This document shows, piece by piece, positions 13,322 to 25,888 of a stretch of DNA of 64,000 bases (its first letter is position 1; the number at the start of each line of letters is the position of its first letter). The stretch is from Sipunculus nudus (Eukaryota > Annelida > Sipuncula > Golfingiida > Sipunculidae). The stretch lies in assembly GCA_026874595.1 (NCBI GenBank), contig CM049313.1, positions 49,901,659 to 49,965,658 on the forward strand, read 5' to 3'. The translations under genes were made by a program, and so were the position numbers. The notes below the pieces were generated by a model. It made no database searches and had not been told where the DNA came from. It saw only the letters and a list, made by a program, of their open reading frames with translations.

Positions 13322-14010
13322 ATGATGATATCATGGAATCACTATATCACTGTATGTGAATGTCATGATGTAACTGTAGCAGTCGAAATGGATCATAAAC
13401 CGATTGTCGGCTTGTCCAAGAAACCACTGAATGAGTGCCCGTTACGCGTGCAACGCCCTTTGATGAGACTACAATGGTTCGACCTGAAAGTCACAAATAC
13501 GGTAGGGAAATTATTGGCCATAGCGGATGCATTGTCCAGGGCATCAGACAGTTCGGCACCGAGGCCAGATGAGAGTTTGCATGATAACATAGAATATATA
13601 TGGACTTTGTTGTCACAACCATGGCCGTGTCAGATTAGCGGATGGAACAGATACGACAAGTGACTTAGGCTGATGAGCAGATGTCAGGTCTCACAAATAT
13701 AATCTTGCGAGGTAGGCCGGAACCGCTGAACCAGTACCTAAGTAACTGCAAAGCATAGTGGAACATTCGCAATGAGCTCTAAGTTGCCAATGATTAAGTT
13801 TTAAAAGGTACCGAAATTGTGATACCGAGATCAATCCAAGGTGATATGGGTATAGAGAAATGTCGCAGCTAGGGCTCGAGATGTTATGTATTGGCCAAGA
13901 CTTAACGCAGAAATCAGATACACGGTGGGCTATTACAGACACACGAAATACAGGTCGGGGCATGGCAACGAGTTGCGACTGATATCGGTACATTCTACGG
14001 GGAATACTTC
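13322..14010 (+). pseudogene. Gypsy-type pol remnant (RNase H end and integrase N-terminus)
   Basis: The open frame 13322-13663 contains VAVEMDHKPIVGLSKKPLN, RVQRPLMRLQWFDLKV and GKLLAIADALSRAS, the end of the Ty3/Gypsy RNase H region (DHKPL...RIQR...MRLQ.Y...G..L..AD.LSRA). Further on, in shifted frames at about 13799-13990, come LKGTEIVIPRSI, DMGIEKC and ARARDVMYWPRLNAEIRYTV, the integrase zinc-binding region, whose usual Cys pair is replaced. Reverse transcriptase and the integrase core are missing. The fragment is frameshifted and inactive. Confidence 0.8.
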
Positions 14011-15109
14011 TTAATCATGGGATCCTTCAGTACGGATAGCACTTGAGCAGTTAATCGGAGCTAACAAGATATTGATATATTTACGTGTAGTTTGTTCCTC
14101 AAAGATTATCCATCAATTTCGAAAAATCTACTTGATCGGTTATTATAAGTAATATTTAATCAACACGTACATATCTGTTCCTCTATAATTATTTTAAATA
14201 GATTGATCAATTATAGACCCCGCATACATTTCATAACAAAATTAACACCTCTAAATGGTAATCAGAACAAAATTCTAGCTTTCTAGGACAATGGCAATTC
14301 ACCAAAATAAGCTTAAAATGCAGGTAATTACAAAAACTGGAGAAAGGTGGTCTAATATATTTAGTTATTCAACGAACTAAATCTTTTCTTTTTTGCTGTA
14401 TGACATTTAACCTTTATTTGAATTATCGAATAATAAAGACACCTATTGCATCCTTGGATGTTTGCTCCGCTCTAGCAAATGACAGATACTAAATAAAAAA
14501 AGACATTTGTGCATTATTACTCAAAGCTTAGTCGGTAAGATCTTATTCCTCAAGTAGCTACCGGGAATAATATCAAGGATGGTGCATGCACAATGGGCTG
14601 CCACCCGGAGTATATGTAAAGCTTGCATTTAAGTGTATTTTGCGTCGCCTGTACACTCCCCCCCCCCCCACCCCGAAAATTCGCTACTATCTCCAAATTA
14701 AAAAAATATATATATATAATTTCAGTGATGTTAAGTATGAATTGACAGTCCCTGTTACTAGAAACATTGGTCCTGTCAAGTACTTTGCAGCTGAATTATC
14801 ATCAGTCTGACGAATGGGATGGAATCGCCAGCTTCATCAAGACCCTTGTGATTGACTAATATGCGAATATCAGCGTCTCACTCATCCACTTCATAGGCTA
14901 ACCCTTATTGGTTTACTTTGGTTAAAACATTTATTTTTCATATTTTAGGAAGTGTTAACTATAATAATCGTTTTGAAAATCTCTCTCATCCGGCTTTCCA
15001 GTGTGTTTTAGCTGCTGCTCGTGGCTCTCAGCAGGTGGCATCATAAATAGATAGGAGAGTTGGTTGTATTTGTAGAAAACAAATGAACTTTTCCTTCATT
15101 CATACTCGT
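14011..15109. other. Intergenic, nothing recognised apart from a poly-C tract
   Basis: Contains a C run near 14659-14674 and a short TA run at about 14705-14720. No gene or repeat family recognised. Confidence 0.5.
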
Positions 15110-15845
15110 TTGTAACGTTCAACTAATTAACAAATAGCTTTATTGAATGTCATGAAGGGTATGACATTACATCTAAGTACTGGGACTTCAGAAGAAGCTA
15201 CCCTAAATAATAGTGATTCTCTCGACAGAACTATTTCACAGGGAAGTAAATTATGGAGAAAAATGGTCTACATATGTTATCGTACAAAAACACAAACAAG
15301 TAAAATACTACAGATTTAACTTGCTCTTTGATTAATCTATTTGATGCGTTTTTCACCATGAAATCGAAAGAATGTACTTTGCCTAACAAACTTGTAATAG
15401 TCAATTTAAATTGAATACTGATAGTGTTTACGTTTAGAAACACAAGATTTTCTTCTTTAGTTTGTTCCAGGGGATGTCGATGATGAAGAGGACGAGAAAA
15501 AGTAATGTTCAAGTGATACCAAGGAAACAAATAAAAACTTGCATCAATTTCTCAGCTGTGAACCACAGGTTTTGTCACTAGCATAATATCCGTTAATAAT
15601 GCCTCAACTTGCACTAATCCACTGACTGGATCATAGCAGGATGGCATCCCAAAAAATATGAGACAAGGAGGACTAAAACTTTGTTGTACTCAATCCCGCC
15701 AATGGAATTCCATTCATGCTCACATTTATACCAACGTACAACTAATTAAACAAATACAAAGGCTTTTATTGAGTGGCAAAAAGCGGGTGACATAACAATT
15801 TAGTGCTGGAACTTCAGAACAAGCTACCCTTAATAAAGATTTGGT
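15110..15845 (+). repeat. Diverged direct repeat, ~105-bp units about 620 bp apart
   Basis: Units at about 15110-15215 and 15735-15845 share CAACTAATTAA, CAAATA-GCTTTATTGA, GACAT, GGAACTTCAGAA and AAGCTACCCT in the same order. The ~500 bp between them carry no recognised gene. Confidence 0.65.
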
Positions 15846-15859
15846 AATATATAATAAAA

Positions 15860-18558
15860 TAAATAAACTGCAAATTGCACTAGGAGATGCAGACCTCAAC
15901 CATGGCAGCTCATTCCCCATATTGCATTGTCAGGAATGCGTGTTACGCAACAGGACAATCACTGAACATTACAGATACTGACACTGAGCGCCTTCTACTG
16001 GCAATAAAGTTAACAATACAGTTAATTTCTCCATATGACATTGTGCAAACTGTAGTATTTTCTTCAATAAATTCCTGGATTCAAGCATTACTTGATAAAC
16101 TACTTTTTATTTTGCAGTTAGAACCATTTCGACAGGGTCTATAGCCCATTATTTAAATGTTCAGAGGGACTTCTAAATTAATTTCCATTAGTTTTAATCC
16201 TAAACATTCCTTGCAAACATTGTTCATAGAACTTGGCTGTGTGATTTCCACAAAACGAGGTTATCTCTGTCTGAGATTAAGAAGAAACGTGAATATTTTT
16301 CTAAAATTATTTATCTGATAGTTATTTGTACATAGCCACTGTTTCCAAATAAGGGCACAAGTATGAGCAGTGCGTTATCGTTGCTTTTTTTCCATTGACC
16401 AACTTTGCTCTTGTCTCATGAAGATAACCAGCTTCAAGTTTTAAAGTGGTTGGTTTCAAAATTGTTTTGTAAAATTAATTTATCTATTCCTTATATGTTT
16501 TACCCGCTAATGAAGTCTAGGAGACAGTGTCAATCACGAGTATGATTAACAGTGGAATAAACAATTTGATTTACAATATAATTAACATTTCGTTTCTGTG
16601 GTGATACCTGAAATCCACAAATTGTATATGATTCACGTGATTTATTCAATGCAAAGGAGTAACATTTACAAGAATTATAATCTAGCTAAATCATCGAGGA
16701 AGTAGGGGTTATATGATGAACAAAATCGTAACGCTTTAACCTTCCTCGTTGAGTAATTTGACTTAAGAGTTCTGTGTAATAACCTGAAATTGAACAGAGG
16801 TTCGGTGTGTTAGATGTAATATTTCTCAGATATCATTGTAGGTCATCTAGTGGCATCAGCCAATCTATCGTGAACAATCTATTCGAGGTTTTGGTGATTA
16901 AAACATTGGTACTTTAATATCCGTACCATATCCAACATATAAAAACAGCAGGACCTCATATTGACACAAATATAACTCATAATGGGTGTCTTCCCCATTC
17001 TTAGAGTACTCAAAATCTAACGTGGTCACCCCTATAATACCTGTATTGTATGGTTTTAAGATGATCATTTTAATCATTTTTATTGTAGTCCAAAGCTCTA
17101 AATCTTTACAAACTTGCAATATGTTTCTTTTGTAATCTAAGTGTTCATCAATGCTGCTTTCATAGTTCCATTTTGTTTAATCTGATAGATTTCAAGTTTC
17201 CACGATAAAATGAATGATAATATAGTTTTACCTTTGAACGTACATTTCTCAGCCTTACTAGGGAATGAGTCCATTTCTGAATAATTCTTCCTTATTATGA
17301 TTAACCGGCATTTACCACTGTACAAATGGCATCCAATATATTAATTAATTGATCAGCTAGTAAAATTCCTATTAGTATTTCAGGTCTTTTTTTGTATTTG
17401 TCCAACTTGTAAATCACTTTTCAGGATTTCAGTTTGTTGTATAGTTGCAACGCGTATTATCTATCAACTCTGTGTGTCCCAATGTACTGGAGGAGTTTGC
17501 GCGTTGTCTCTCATACATGGTCGGCAAAAAAATCCTCTTGTACCCGTATACTGAAGCCCTTGAGTATAATCACTTGATCACAGCCTATGAACCTTGAAAG
17601 TAAACAAATATTGGTCCACGTTTACCTGAACCCCAGGATGTAAGCCGGCATGTACGCTGAATATCGGTATCTGTGTCAGAATCCGGCGACAAAACAAATT
17701 TTTCTCATAATTCCTTTCTTTTCTTACAGTAACAGTAGTTCCACTATCGTAACTCCTGTTGATAAAAACCGGTATTCCATGGGATAGCATATTATCTCGG
17801 TTACTGTATTTCTAAGTTTGTTAATCTTGAGCTTTACATTCTTATATTGCTTTTCATTTTTTTATATTCTTCTGGCAATGATTCTTATTAATTTTAGTTC
17901 GCTGAAACATACCGTAGTCTCTTTTGTTACATTGTATATTTTGATTGTGTTGTATAGTTGCACCCTATCCTTGTCCTTGTATTATAGTTTTATCTCTGTT
18001 GCATAATGTAAGACCCGTAGGTGGCGACCCAGGATAATTCTAAATGGCCCCAACACAGGAATTAAGGCCTTATAAAATTCCAATTCGTAAAGACACTATC
18101 AATTGTTCAGCGTTCAGGACTTATGTTTTGCACTGACATATTTGCAGTGTTGTCTGCTGTACAAACGTGCCTATTCTGGCTCTCCAGGTTAAAGCATAAG
18201 CTCACGCCATTTGTTTCAAGAGTTTTAGTGCATAAAGTAAGGTAATTTACTTTATATTCTACCAAAAGTTTACAATATTCTGTAGATGTAACATTATATT
18301 TTGTTAGTTTTATTCAGAGCCAATGCATTCCGTGTCTAATCTTTTGGCGAATGTCCACCACACTGTTATTTTTTTTTATATAGGAAAATGTTTCAGTTGT
18401 AAGCAGTCGTAACTATCATGCGTTGGAAATTTTTTTTCATCATAATATTGTTTCTTTTACGATTATTAAAACACGAAGTAATGGCACATGTTGACAGATT
18501 GTTTTTACTTATTAACTTACATTTTAGGTTTGTTCGTTTTTCGATGTCCCTCTCTATA
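15860..18558. other. Intergenic, nothing recognised
   Basis: Short frames only. None match transporter exons or mobile-element motifs that I can see. Confidence 0.45.
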
Positions 18559-18734
18559 TCACTCACGGATTTCACCAATGGTGACCTCAATAGGACGCTT
18601 GTTTGTTTCCGGTAAAAGAAAGTCCAGCAGGCATTTGCGCCCACACACGACGGCAAAGATTACATTGGGTAACCACCTTAGGATCTTGCCCTGATTAAAA
18701 AGTAGTGTCATTAATGTATTTCCGTGGCCAGACA

Positions 18735-19920
18735 CCAGGTCTTAAATAGTCGCCTGCCTTATTTAGTTGTCGGAGCAAAACAATGTCTCATAAAAAAAAC
18801 GCCGCCACCTAAATAGACGCCAGTCTAGATCATAGGCCGGTTTTCAGAGTAGTTTCCGTGTTTAGCACCAGATGTCTTTCCGCAAATATAAATGGGATAT
18901 TTACCGGTCACATGGACAGATGATTGTTGGATAAATGTCGGTCTGTGCCCCTATAAATCGTTCTTTTTTTCTTACGTGCATGCCTGTTAGCATAAGGGAA
19001 ACAACATTTTTCCGATTCATCTATAATGATTAAAGCAGATCACCGATCTTACTAATTTAAAGATGTCAAGCTAGCTGAAAATCGCACTGCTTGACACAAG
19101 CGGTACCATTTGGAACGGTGAAGATTTACCTCACAAATAGTTGAACAGAACTGTACAAATACATTCGGGCATATATTTATTGTGTAGCATGAAGACACCA
19201 AGTTGGGTAAAGAGGAACATTGACTAGCTCGTGTCAAGCCAAATTACGCCCCTTGCTTTTTTTTTATAAAAAGCTTGTAAGTGTTTCCAAAACCACGCTT
19301 TAGAGATAATCTTAAAAACAATAAATAGTATTTATCTTGTTGACAACTGTACATTCCGTGGAATTCCTGACAATAAATGTTATATACCAGTATATATCAC
19401 GTCGAAAACGCTTAAATAAGCCGTGTCAAGCTTAATCAGGTAGGATATTGTCATGAAAATGAATCTCGTTGTGCTGTTATTTCGATGAAACCTTTATAAC
19501 CAGTCGATCGTGTAAGTTAATGGAAGAGCCGACCCGTGTTCAGAGGAAAACAATGTTATCAACTGCAGGCAGTGTAAAATAATTTGAACAGCTACATGAA
19601 ACACCAGGGTACCTGGTTTGAGAGGACCGCGCCGCCAGATTCTTGTGGACCACTGCAACATTACTCCCTGTGATTCCCCGTAAATTCTTATTTTGGTGCA
19701 TGCTTGTGGAGATTGCGCGTGTCACAGATCCCTATGGTATCTAAGGATACTAACGTGTACGGCGATTGTTTTTCAATTGTGTCCCCATGTTCTGACGTAT
19801 TCCCCTTTTAAGTTTTGTCTGACGACCCAGACAGCCTTAAATGGAAGTCGGCCTTATTTTGCACGAGGTCAGAGCAATATCTGAAAAAAAATACATGTCC
19901 TGGCGTCTGATAAAAGAAAA
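18735..19920. repeat. Possible interspersed repeat with weak internal similarity
   Basis: GTCTTAAATAGTCGCCTGCC (18738) and a related CCTTAAATGGAAGTCGGCC word (19832) are both followed by a TTATTT, GTCGGAGCAA/GTCAGAGCAA and A-run order in direct orientation. Suggests two copies of an unidentified element; boundaries are unclear. Confidence 0.35.
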
Positions 19921-20344
19921 CGGTTCTCGGTAAAACAAACTGGTTTCATTTTATTTACAGCTTCGTAAAAACAACACTAATCTCCTATCCACTCCCTTTT
20001 ATAACACACCAAATCACCACGCACTAAAATAGTTCTAATTCACGGTGTGTGAGTCGTGTGTCTTTGATTATGTTTTCTTAACATGCAGCATTATTCCTAG
20101 CAATGCCCTGAGCACTCTGCATTCGTGGCGCCATTTTGAAATGTTCAAAACTTAGACTCTGTCGTTATAAACCGTAGCAAAGTCGTAACTCTCCCTCCCT
20201 CGACAAGCCGTGTGAATGTCGCCTTGATTCGTGATCATTCGTGATAGCAATTAAGAACAAAAGAATTTCTCATTTTGTCTGTTAGTGCCAATATGCAGCT
20301 TAAGAAAAAGTACGGGAGTTCGGTTCTTTTTGTCCCGGACTGAC

Positions 20345-20486
20345 ATGATTATGAAGAGCTACTGGTTTTTATACAGACACAAAGCAAGAGCATCGTAGGC
20401 GCGTGGATTGACATTATGATTATGAAGAACTACTGGATTTTATGCGGACTCTCAGCAAGAGCATCGTAGGCGCGTAGGTTTAGATT
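20345..20486 (+). repeat. Tandem duplication, 2 x 71 bp
   Basis: ATGATTATGAAGAGCTACTG and ATGATTATGAAGAACTACTG start the two units. Both contain GCAAGAGCATCGTAGGCGCG. Confidence 0.88.
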
Positions 20487-20639
20487 TCTATTTAACAATA
20501 TCTTGTTCCAGTTGTCTTCTATTTTGTCACTTCCGCGTATGCTAATTCAAGATATACCGATTTGATCATTTCGCTAAACTTGTTAGTTAACCAAAGTTTA
20601 CACTACAACTACAACCAGGTTACAGCCTTTCCATAACCA

Positions 20640-21545
20640 AACTTTTTTTTAAATCGCCGGACAATCGTGACAAGAAATCGACCGTTCGAGGACGTCGTGG
20701 CTGATCACTGGGTGAATAATCGGTCGCAGGTGGTTTTGAACATGTTTTAAATCCAGATGCGCCTGATTTGTAAATGTTGTGGTCGTAGGAGCTCGCAAGA
20801 AGGTTGTATAACCAGTCTTTGGTCATCGCACGACCAGTCGTACATCATCAATTTGTTGCACGATTGGTCTTGCCACCGCTCGTGCCATCTCACGATTGAT
20901 AGCATCACTGGTCGTAAGACCTTGTATTCAGAATGGCGACTTGCCGATATCTCTCCCTACTTGTGGCACGTCCATACGACTGGTCGTGCTATATAATCTC
21001 GGCAAACGTCACAACATTGTTGGGATCTAGAGCCAAGCTCAGTCAGCCGTATTTTCTACCAATTGTCAGAATGGATGAGCTGATGCCACCCTGTTAACTC
21101 GGGTTTAAGCTGGTTCGTCTACAGCTGGAGCAAAAAACAACTGCTAAATGCTATTGCCGCATCTGCACTTCTGCATATCACTGTTCTGTACTGGATCTAG
21201 CGAACAAATGACTAAGGCTGATATCGGGCCAAGGAATAAATATTCATAGGATCGGTGTCACGACCAGTTGAACGGCTAGTCGCAGGTCATTACGACAAGT
21301 CCTACGACTGGTCCTTGGCTACTAAGACTCGTCGTACGATCAATATTAATCGTAACGACCTGTCGCACGAATGATCTTGCGACCGATCGTCACTAGTTCT
21401 GGTTGATCGTGCAACCGAGCGTGCCAACAGTCGTACGATTACCTACCACTAGTATCAAGTACTCACGACCATTTCAAAGCCAGAACATATGTGTCGAGAC
21501 TGGTCGCGGGCCAATCGCACGATTGAACAGTCGAGCGATTAAATG
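20640..21545. mobile_element. Cluster of short palindromic ACGACTGGTCGT-type words, possible non-autonomous transposon
   Basis: Two dense clusters (about 20660-20990 and 21255-21545) of near-palindromic words such as CGACCAGTCG (20831), ACGACTGGTCGT (20976-20987), CTACGACTGGTCC (21302) and GACTGGTCGCGG (21499), in both orientations, around a 250-bp middle without them. The outer edges resemble each other in inverted orientation (AAATCGCCGGACAATCGTG near 20651; reverse complement of the right edge TTAATCGCTCGACTGTTCAA). Subterminal repeat clusters like this bind transposase in some DNA transposons. No coding inside. Confidence 0.45.
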
Positions 21546-21639
21546 TGACCGTTGCTTTAGTTTTCCAATAACTCAGGGATACAAGAAACAATGGTTATCT
21601 GACAATTATGTTAAGTGTAAACTGTCGGTCTAAAAAATA

Positions 21640-21800
21640 ACACTTCTACAACTTATTGTTATATTCTACAGGATTGGTCTCTGTCGAATAAATCTATTTA
21701 CACTGGACCTAGGATGGACTTGTTCTGACTCCGAATCAAATCGAGTCCAAGTCCTACTCCTGTCGAGACCCAAACAGGGAAAAATGAAATTTCCGTTTTT
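21640..21800. repeat. GGACTTG/GAGTCC-rich low-complexity segment
   Basis: Runs of TCGAGTCCAAGTCC-type words. A similar GACTTGGACTC-rich segment occurs in opposite orientation at about 58015-58110. Probably the same dispersed simple-repeat family. Confidence 0.5.
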
Positions 21801-22659
21801 GGACTCGAGCACATCATCCCTGCTTAACATTATGAAGCATTCTTGGCTCTCAGTTGATTTTTAAGATCCAGGGCCGCGACGGCCACCATCAGGGTTTATA
21901 ACCATGATTCCTATTGGGAGAACATATGAAATACCCACACAAAATCACCCATGCAATGCGCATCCTAATTTTACTAATAGTATGCTTTGTTTTTACTCAT
22001 AAGGCAAAACCTTAACAGGATTGGGCATTGTGAAACAACTTGCAAAGATATGTCGGGGATTTATCCGTAAGTCGTCGTAGGGAAAAGTCGAACAAATTCT
22101 TAATATTTCTTGTCATATTGTTTGATCGTTCTAATCCCTTTCATTATCCTTGTAAAGGAGCTTTTCCTGACGAATCTTCGTCTGATTCGTGAAATCAGAA
22201 GGGGCTTTAAACTTACACATGTTTCAGGCATATTTACGTTTTCTGAAGGTTATCAGACTTGTGTGTTTGGTAAATAATGGCAATCCAGATTCAGTCTTAT
22301 GTCACATCTGGCTTTGTCGGTGGAAAATACCAAAAATACGTTTGGTAAATTAAATGTGTTCTTCTGTATATCATAGTTTTATTTAACAAAATAATATATA
22401 TATTATTTGTAGAGAGGTTATTTGAGAATAAGCAAAATAATATTTATGTTTTCAATAAATATTCGCTCAGTTCTACAGTACACCAGGAATTGTGTAAATC
22501 GTGATATATGTAATACGTGTAGTCGTATTATATGTGATTTAATATGTGATATCGTGTAATAAAAAAATATGTTGTAATATGTCATATTGTTAAATATGTC
22601 ATATCGAGTAATATATAAAATATCGTGCAATATATAATATCATAAAGCGATTAAAAGAC
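21800..22659. other. Intergenic or intronic, AT-rich with ATATGTNATATC runs
   Basis: Intron 10 of copy B. The segment 22500-22640 has many TGTAATATGT/ATATCGTGTAATAT words, also seen next to exon 10 of copy E (45200-45320), next to copy C/D exon 10 (27560-27590) and near 57840-57930, so this degenerate sequence is part of the duplicated transporter intron. Confidence 0.6.
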
Positions 22660-22989
22660 CAGTAACACCATATATGGTGACACGGTTCTTAAAATCAAAC
22701 CCCGAACGTTAACGAATCCAAATGTTTTTCCTCTTAAAACACAGTTGACATACTTAAATAATAACTTAAATAATCAATTTGCCGCTAGACAATATAATTT
22801 TATATAACCTCTCCCCCGAAAATACTATCACTTTTTAATAGACCCTTTAAGAAGGCCAGTTTGTGTGAGGCCAGTGAAGTTTAATTTAAAATATTAGTAT
22901 CTTCTTTTCTGTAATTTCATATAACGTTAAGATTACACAGGTAAAATATTATCACTTTCTCGGTAATCGTTTTATACAGCCTCAGTTAT

Positions 22990-23388
22990 ATTAAAAAAAA
23001 CTCGGAAAATATGCCAACACGGGTGCTGGTACAGACCTAACGTGTTCTGTCTGGGAGAGTCGTCTCCATTATGCAAATGTTGCACTTGTCGATTTATCAC
23101 ATTGCCAGCCGTAACTTGAATAGTTCCTCGCTACTACTCTGCTCATGATTATTCATTGTATAATATGCGATTAACGTCACATAGTAAAACGTCAATAACG
23201 TGCCAGGTAAGACATGATTATTGACTCGTTAGTGAGAAGGATGTCTTCTGCAACCAATGGTCTAGAACTGTTTTTATACGGTCTTCCTTTTTTAAATATC
23301 CCGGAAATATGCCGACATTGGTTCAGGTACAGACTGCACGTGTTTTGTTTGGCAGAGTTCTGCCAAATTTTGCAAATGTTATGCTTGC
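22990..23388 (+). repeat. Diverged direct repeat, ~100-bp units about 300 bp apart
   Basis: Units near 22990-23095 and 23290-23388 share CGGAAA-ATATGCC, GGTACAGAC, CGTGTT-TGT, GGAGAGT/GCAGAGT and GCAAATGTT-C-CTTG in the same order. Confidence 0.7.
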
Positions 23389-23464
23389 AAATTAAATATT
23401 GGACAAAAATTCCGAAAACGCGGTGTCATTATTCACTCAACTGTTTGTCGATCAAGCATTTATA

Positions 23465-24769
23465 ATAAAGTACTAGTAAAAATAGGAAATCATATGCAAA
23501 TATATGACATATATGCATACCTTCAATACCCTTCCAACACTCAACTTTTTTGCTTTAATTTATCACTGGTTTATTTCTAACAGCCTTGTATGTTCGCCGA
23601 TAACAGCGATTACGAAAAGAATGCAAAGGTAAGACAACAACGAATTTTATTTAAGGCTCTTTCGGAATATTAGTAATTCAGTTACGGTCATATGTTTTAT
23701 TCTCCGGTATTGCCGTCGAATTGATTTATTAGGTATGGCGTTGTTACATACACCTGTTTTGATACCATTGGGATATAACACGAAATGCGAAATTTAATAT
23801 CAGGTAACAATCCAAAGCAGGTGGGGCAATTTACAATTCAGGCTATTTTGACTCATGTTATAATTAACTTGCTCACATCTGTGCCTTAATTGATTATGGA
23901 AATTAGACAAATGTGAAGACAAAGTACAAATGTTACATTAAATTACAAATAATCGCATATTGTGCCCACGAAACAAACAAGAAAAACGCAAAAATTAAGT
24001 TATTAAAACAACTGTTGATCCAATATGGCCATCATTTTCGGTCACATATGATCATATATACTTCTAAATGTATGTTCATATTAAGCCCAGGAATACAAGG
24101 TTGTCAAAAAGTTAGAGACAGACAAAGTCGGCCAAATGTATGCTCTAAGGGGGGCGGCCACTATTTGATAATCGAAAATGACAGATGTTCTCTACATAAA
24201 TCTCGGAAAAGTGCATACACGATGCTCTGCGACCGGCATGATTTTAGCTTGCATTTAAGAATGATTCATCTTGATGATTTTTATTCTGCTATTTGCTAAA
24301 AATATAGTGGTATATCAGTAACAAAACAGTGAAAATTGCCAATATTCTGTGCCCTTCTCTACCGCTACCAGTGCGAAAGTTTAGGAAAGCGTTACATGAA
24401 TAGTGCAGGGGTACTTCAAACTAATTATGACAATTTGTTAAATGTTAATACATAACATTGTAATTACCCGCAATAAATAACGCGAATAACCCGCATTTTC
24501 TTCAATATTAACTTATTAACTTTAGTTATAGATTAACTGAAATTGTGCCTGCCCTTGTACAACAATGCCTCATTCCTAATTTCTTGGTTCGTCATTATCA
24601 TTACAAAATTTCTCATATGTGATAACCTTAAATAATAGAGTAAACGGCTGTAGCTCATTATTATGATCAACGTGATAAAAGTAATTTTTGAATAATAATA
24701 ATTATAAATAAGTGGTGGTATATGAATTCGGAGTTAACCTGTTTTTTATGTTATAATAATTTTTTTCAT

Positions 24770-24771
<2 letters not shown>
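23465..24771. other. Intergenic, nothing recognised
   Basis: Contains a 128-codon open frame (23913-24299, plus strand) with no recognisable motif and Lys/His-rich composition, probably chance. No repeats identified. Confidence 0.4.

Positions 24772-24815
<44 letters not shown>
24772..24815. repeat. (TA)n microsatellite
   Basis: Pure TA run between copies B and C/D. Confidence 0.95.
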
Positions 24816-24817
<2 letters not shown>

Positions 24818-25888
24818 CATTCCATACCCTCTGTAATATCAAGTTATGTACAGCTTCATCATCTCTTGATATTGTCTTTGGCAGAAATAGGATAGCTTGG
24901 TGAGCTTATTCCCTTGGCCATAAAGTTAACCGTCACGTTGGACGAGCCCCCATTTTGTTATGAAGACAAATTGCTCAGGGGAAAATACTGGGCCGATCCG
25001 GGGTGTCGGTGGCACACAAGTCCGGCGTACCAACCGCTTCGCGAGCAAAGCAAGTTTCACTAGCGAGACAGTTCGGTTAGCTTTTATGTCACCCCGTAAC
25101 AGTAGGCATACGATGTAATTGATAAAAAATAATAGCTAAGGCTTCAATATTTAGAGAACAATTTTGCAGATTAAAGCAATGAGTGAAACAACATTTTCCC
25201 TCAGAAAGATGTCAAACCATATGAAACAGCGAGACATTTTTTTTTCATTTGTTTATAGTATTTGTTTATAAATATCTATTATAACATTTTATATATCATA
25301 TAAATTTATACAGAGAATGGGTTTGATAACTAAATTTTTGGCCACTGTAACATCCTTGCCACCAAGTTTGTATCTTTATATCTTTGTCCCTTTGTATCTT
25401 TAACAATTAATTTGCAGACCTTTAAAAGTCGAAGAATATTAATGTGTATCATATAGCGGAGTAAAATACTTCAGATGTAAGCAATATTAGAATTCATACG
25501 TTCATCGCTATTATTTTCTCTTTTCGATTATTGAATTTTGAAGCATTAAGGCATATTCACACTTTGCATTAAAATGCTTTTGAAATATTTCTCGTTCATT
25601 TTTTCGTATCGCGGTGGTTTTCTACATACCACTGAGGGCGCTTGTTTGTTTCCGGTAGGAGGATCACCTGAAGACATGTGTGTCCAGACACTACGGCAAA
25701 AATCAAATTTGGGCAACCACCTCAAAATCTTGCCGTCTTTACGAGGGAAAATTATTCGGCGAATAGTCAAAGTGTTGTCTCACACAACTATACACTTACA
25801 AATTTTGTTTTTACTTATACATTTGCATTATAATTTCTTAAAGTAACTAGTACTTTCTTATAAATGCTCGATCAACATATATTTTTAT

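Larger units (their letters stand above)
18559..22732 (-). pseudogene. SLC22-like transporter copy B, exons 10 and 11 only
   Basis: Exon 10 homologue at 22732-22660 keeps the exact 73-nt length, an AG acceptor and a GT donor, and reads GKTFGFVNVRGL...TVSPYMVLL. Exon 11 homologue at 18690-18559 has a CAG acceptor and reads GKILRWLPNVIFAVV...LLPETNKRP before a TGA where copy E has Trp (TGG). Exons 1-9 were not found between 22733 and copy C/D. The intron next to exon 10 still matches the equivalent intron of copy C/D (ATTTCATATAACGTTAAGA near 22916 and 27862) up to about 22930, so homology breaks there. The two exons are 4 kb apart, with the palindromic-word cluster (20.6-21.5 kb) in between. 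Confidence 0.78.

Noticed and set aside
17578-17790. Minus-strand frame (FCRRILTQIPIFSVHAGLHP) as a transposon or enzyme fragment
   Set aside because: I could not connect it to any family with confidence, and no supporting flanking structure was seen.
23913-24299. 128-codon plus-strand open frame as a gene
   Set aside because: No motif, no splice context and low-complexity composition. A frame of this length is expected by chance in 64 kb.
24930-25100. GC-rich stretch before the copy C/D end as an LTR primer-binding region or tRNA
   Set aside because: No terminal repeats, no tRNA boxes and no pol homology nearby.
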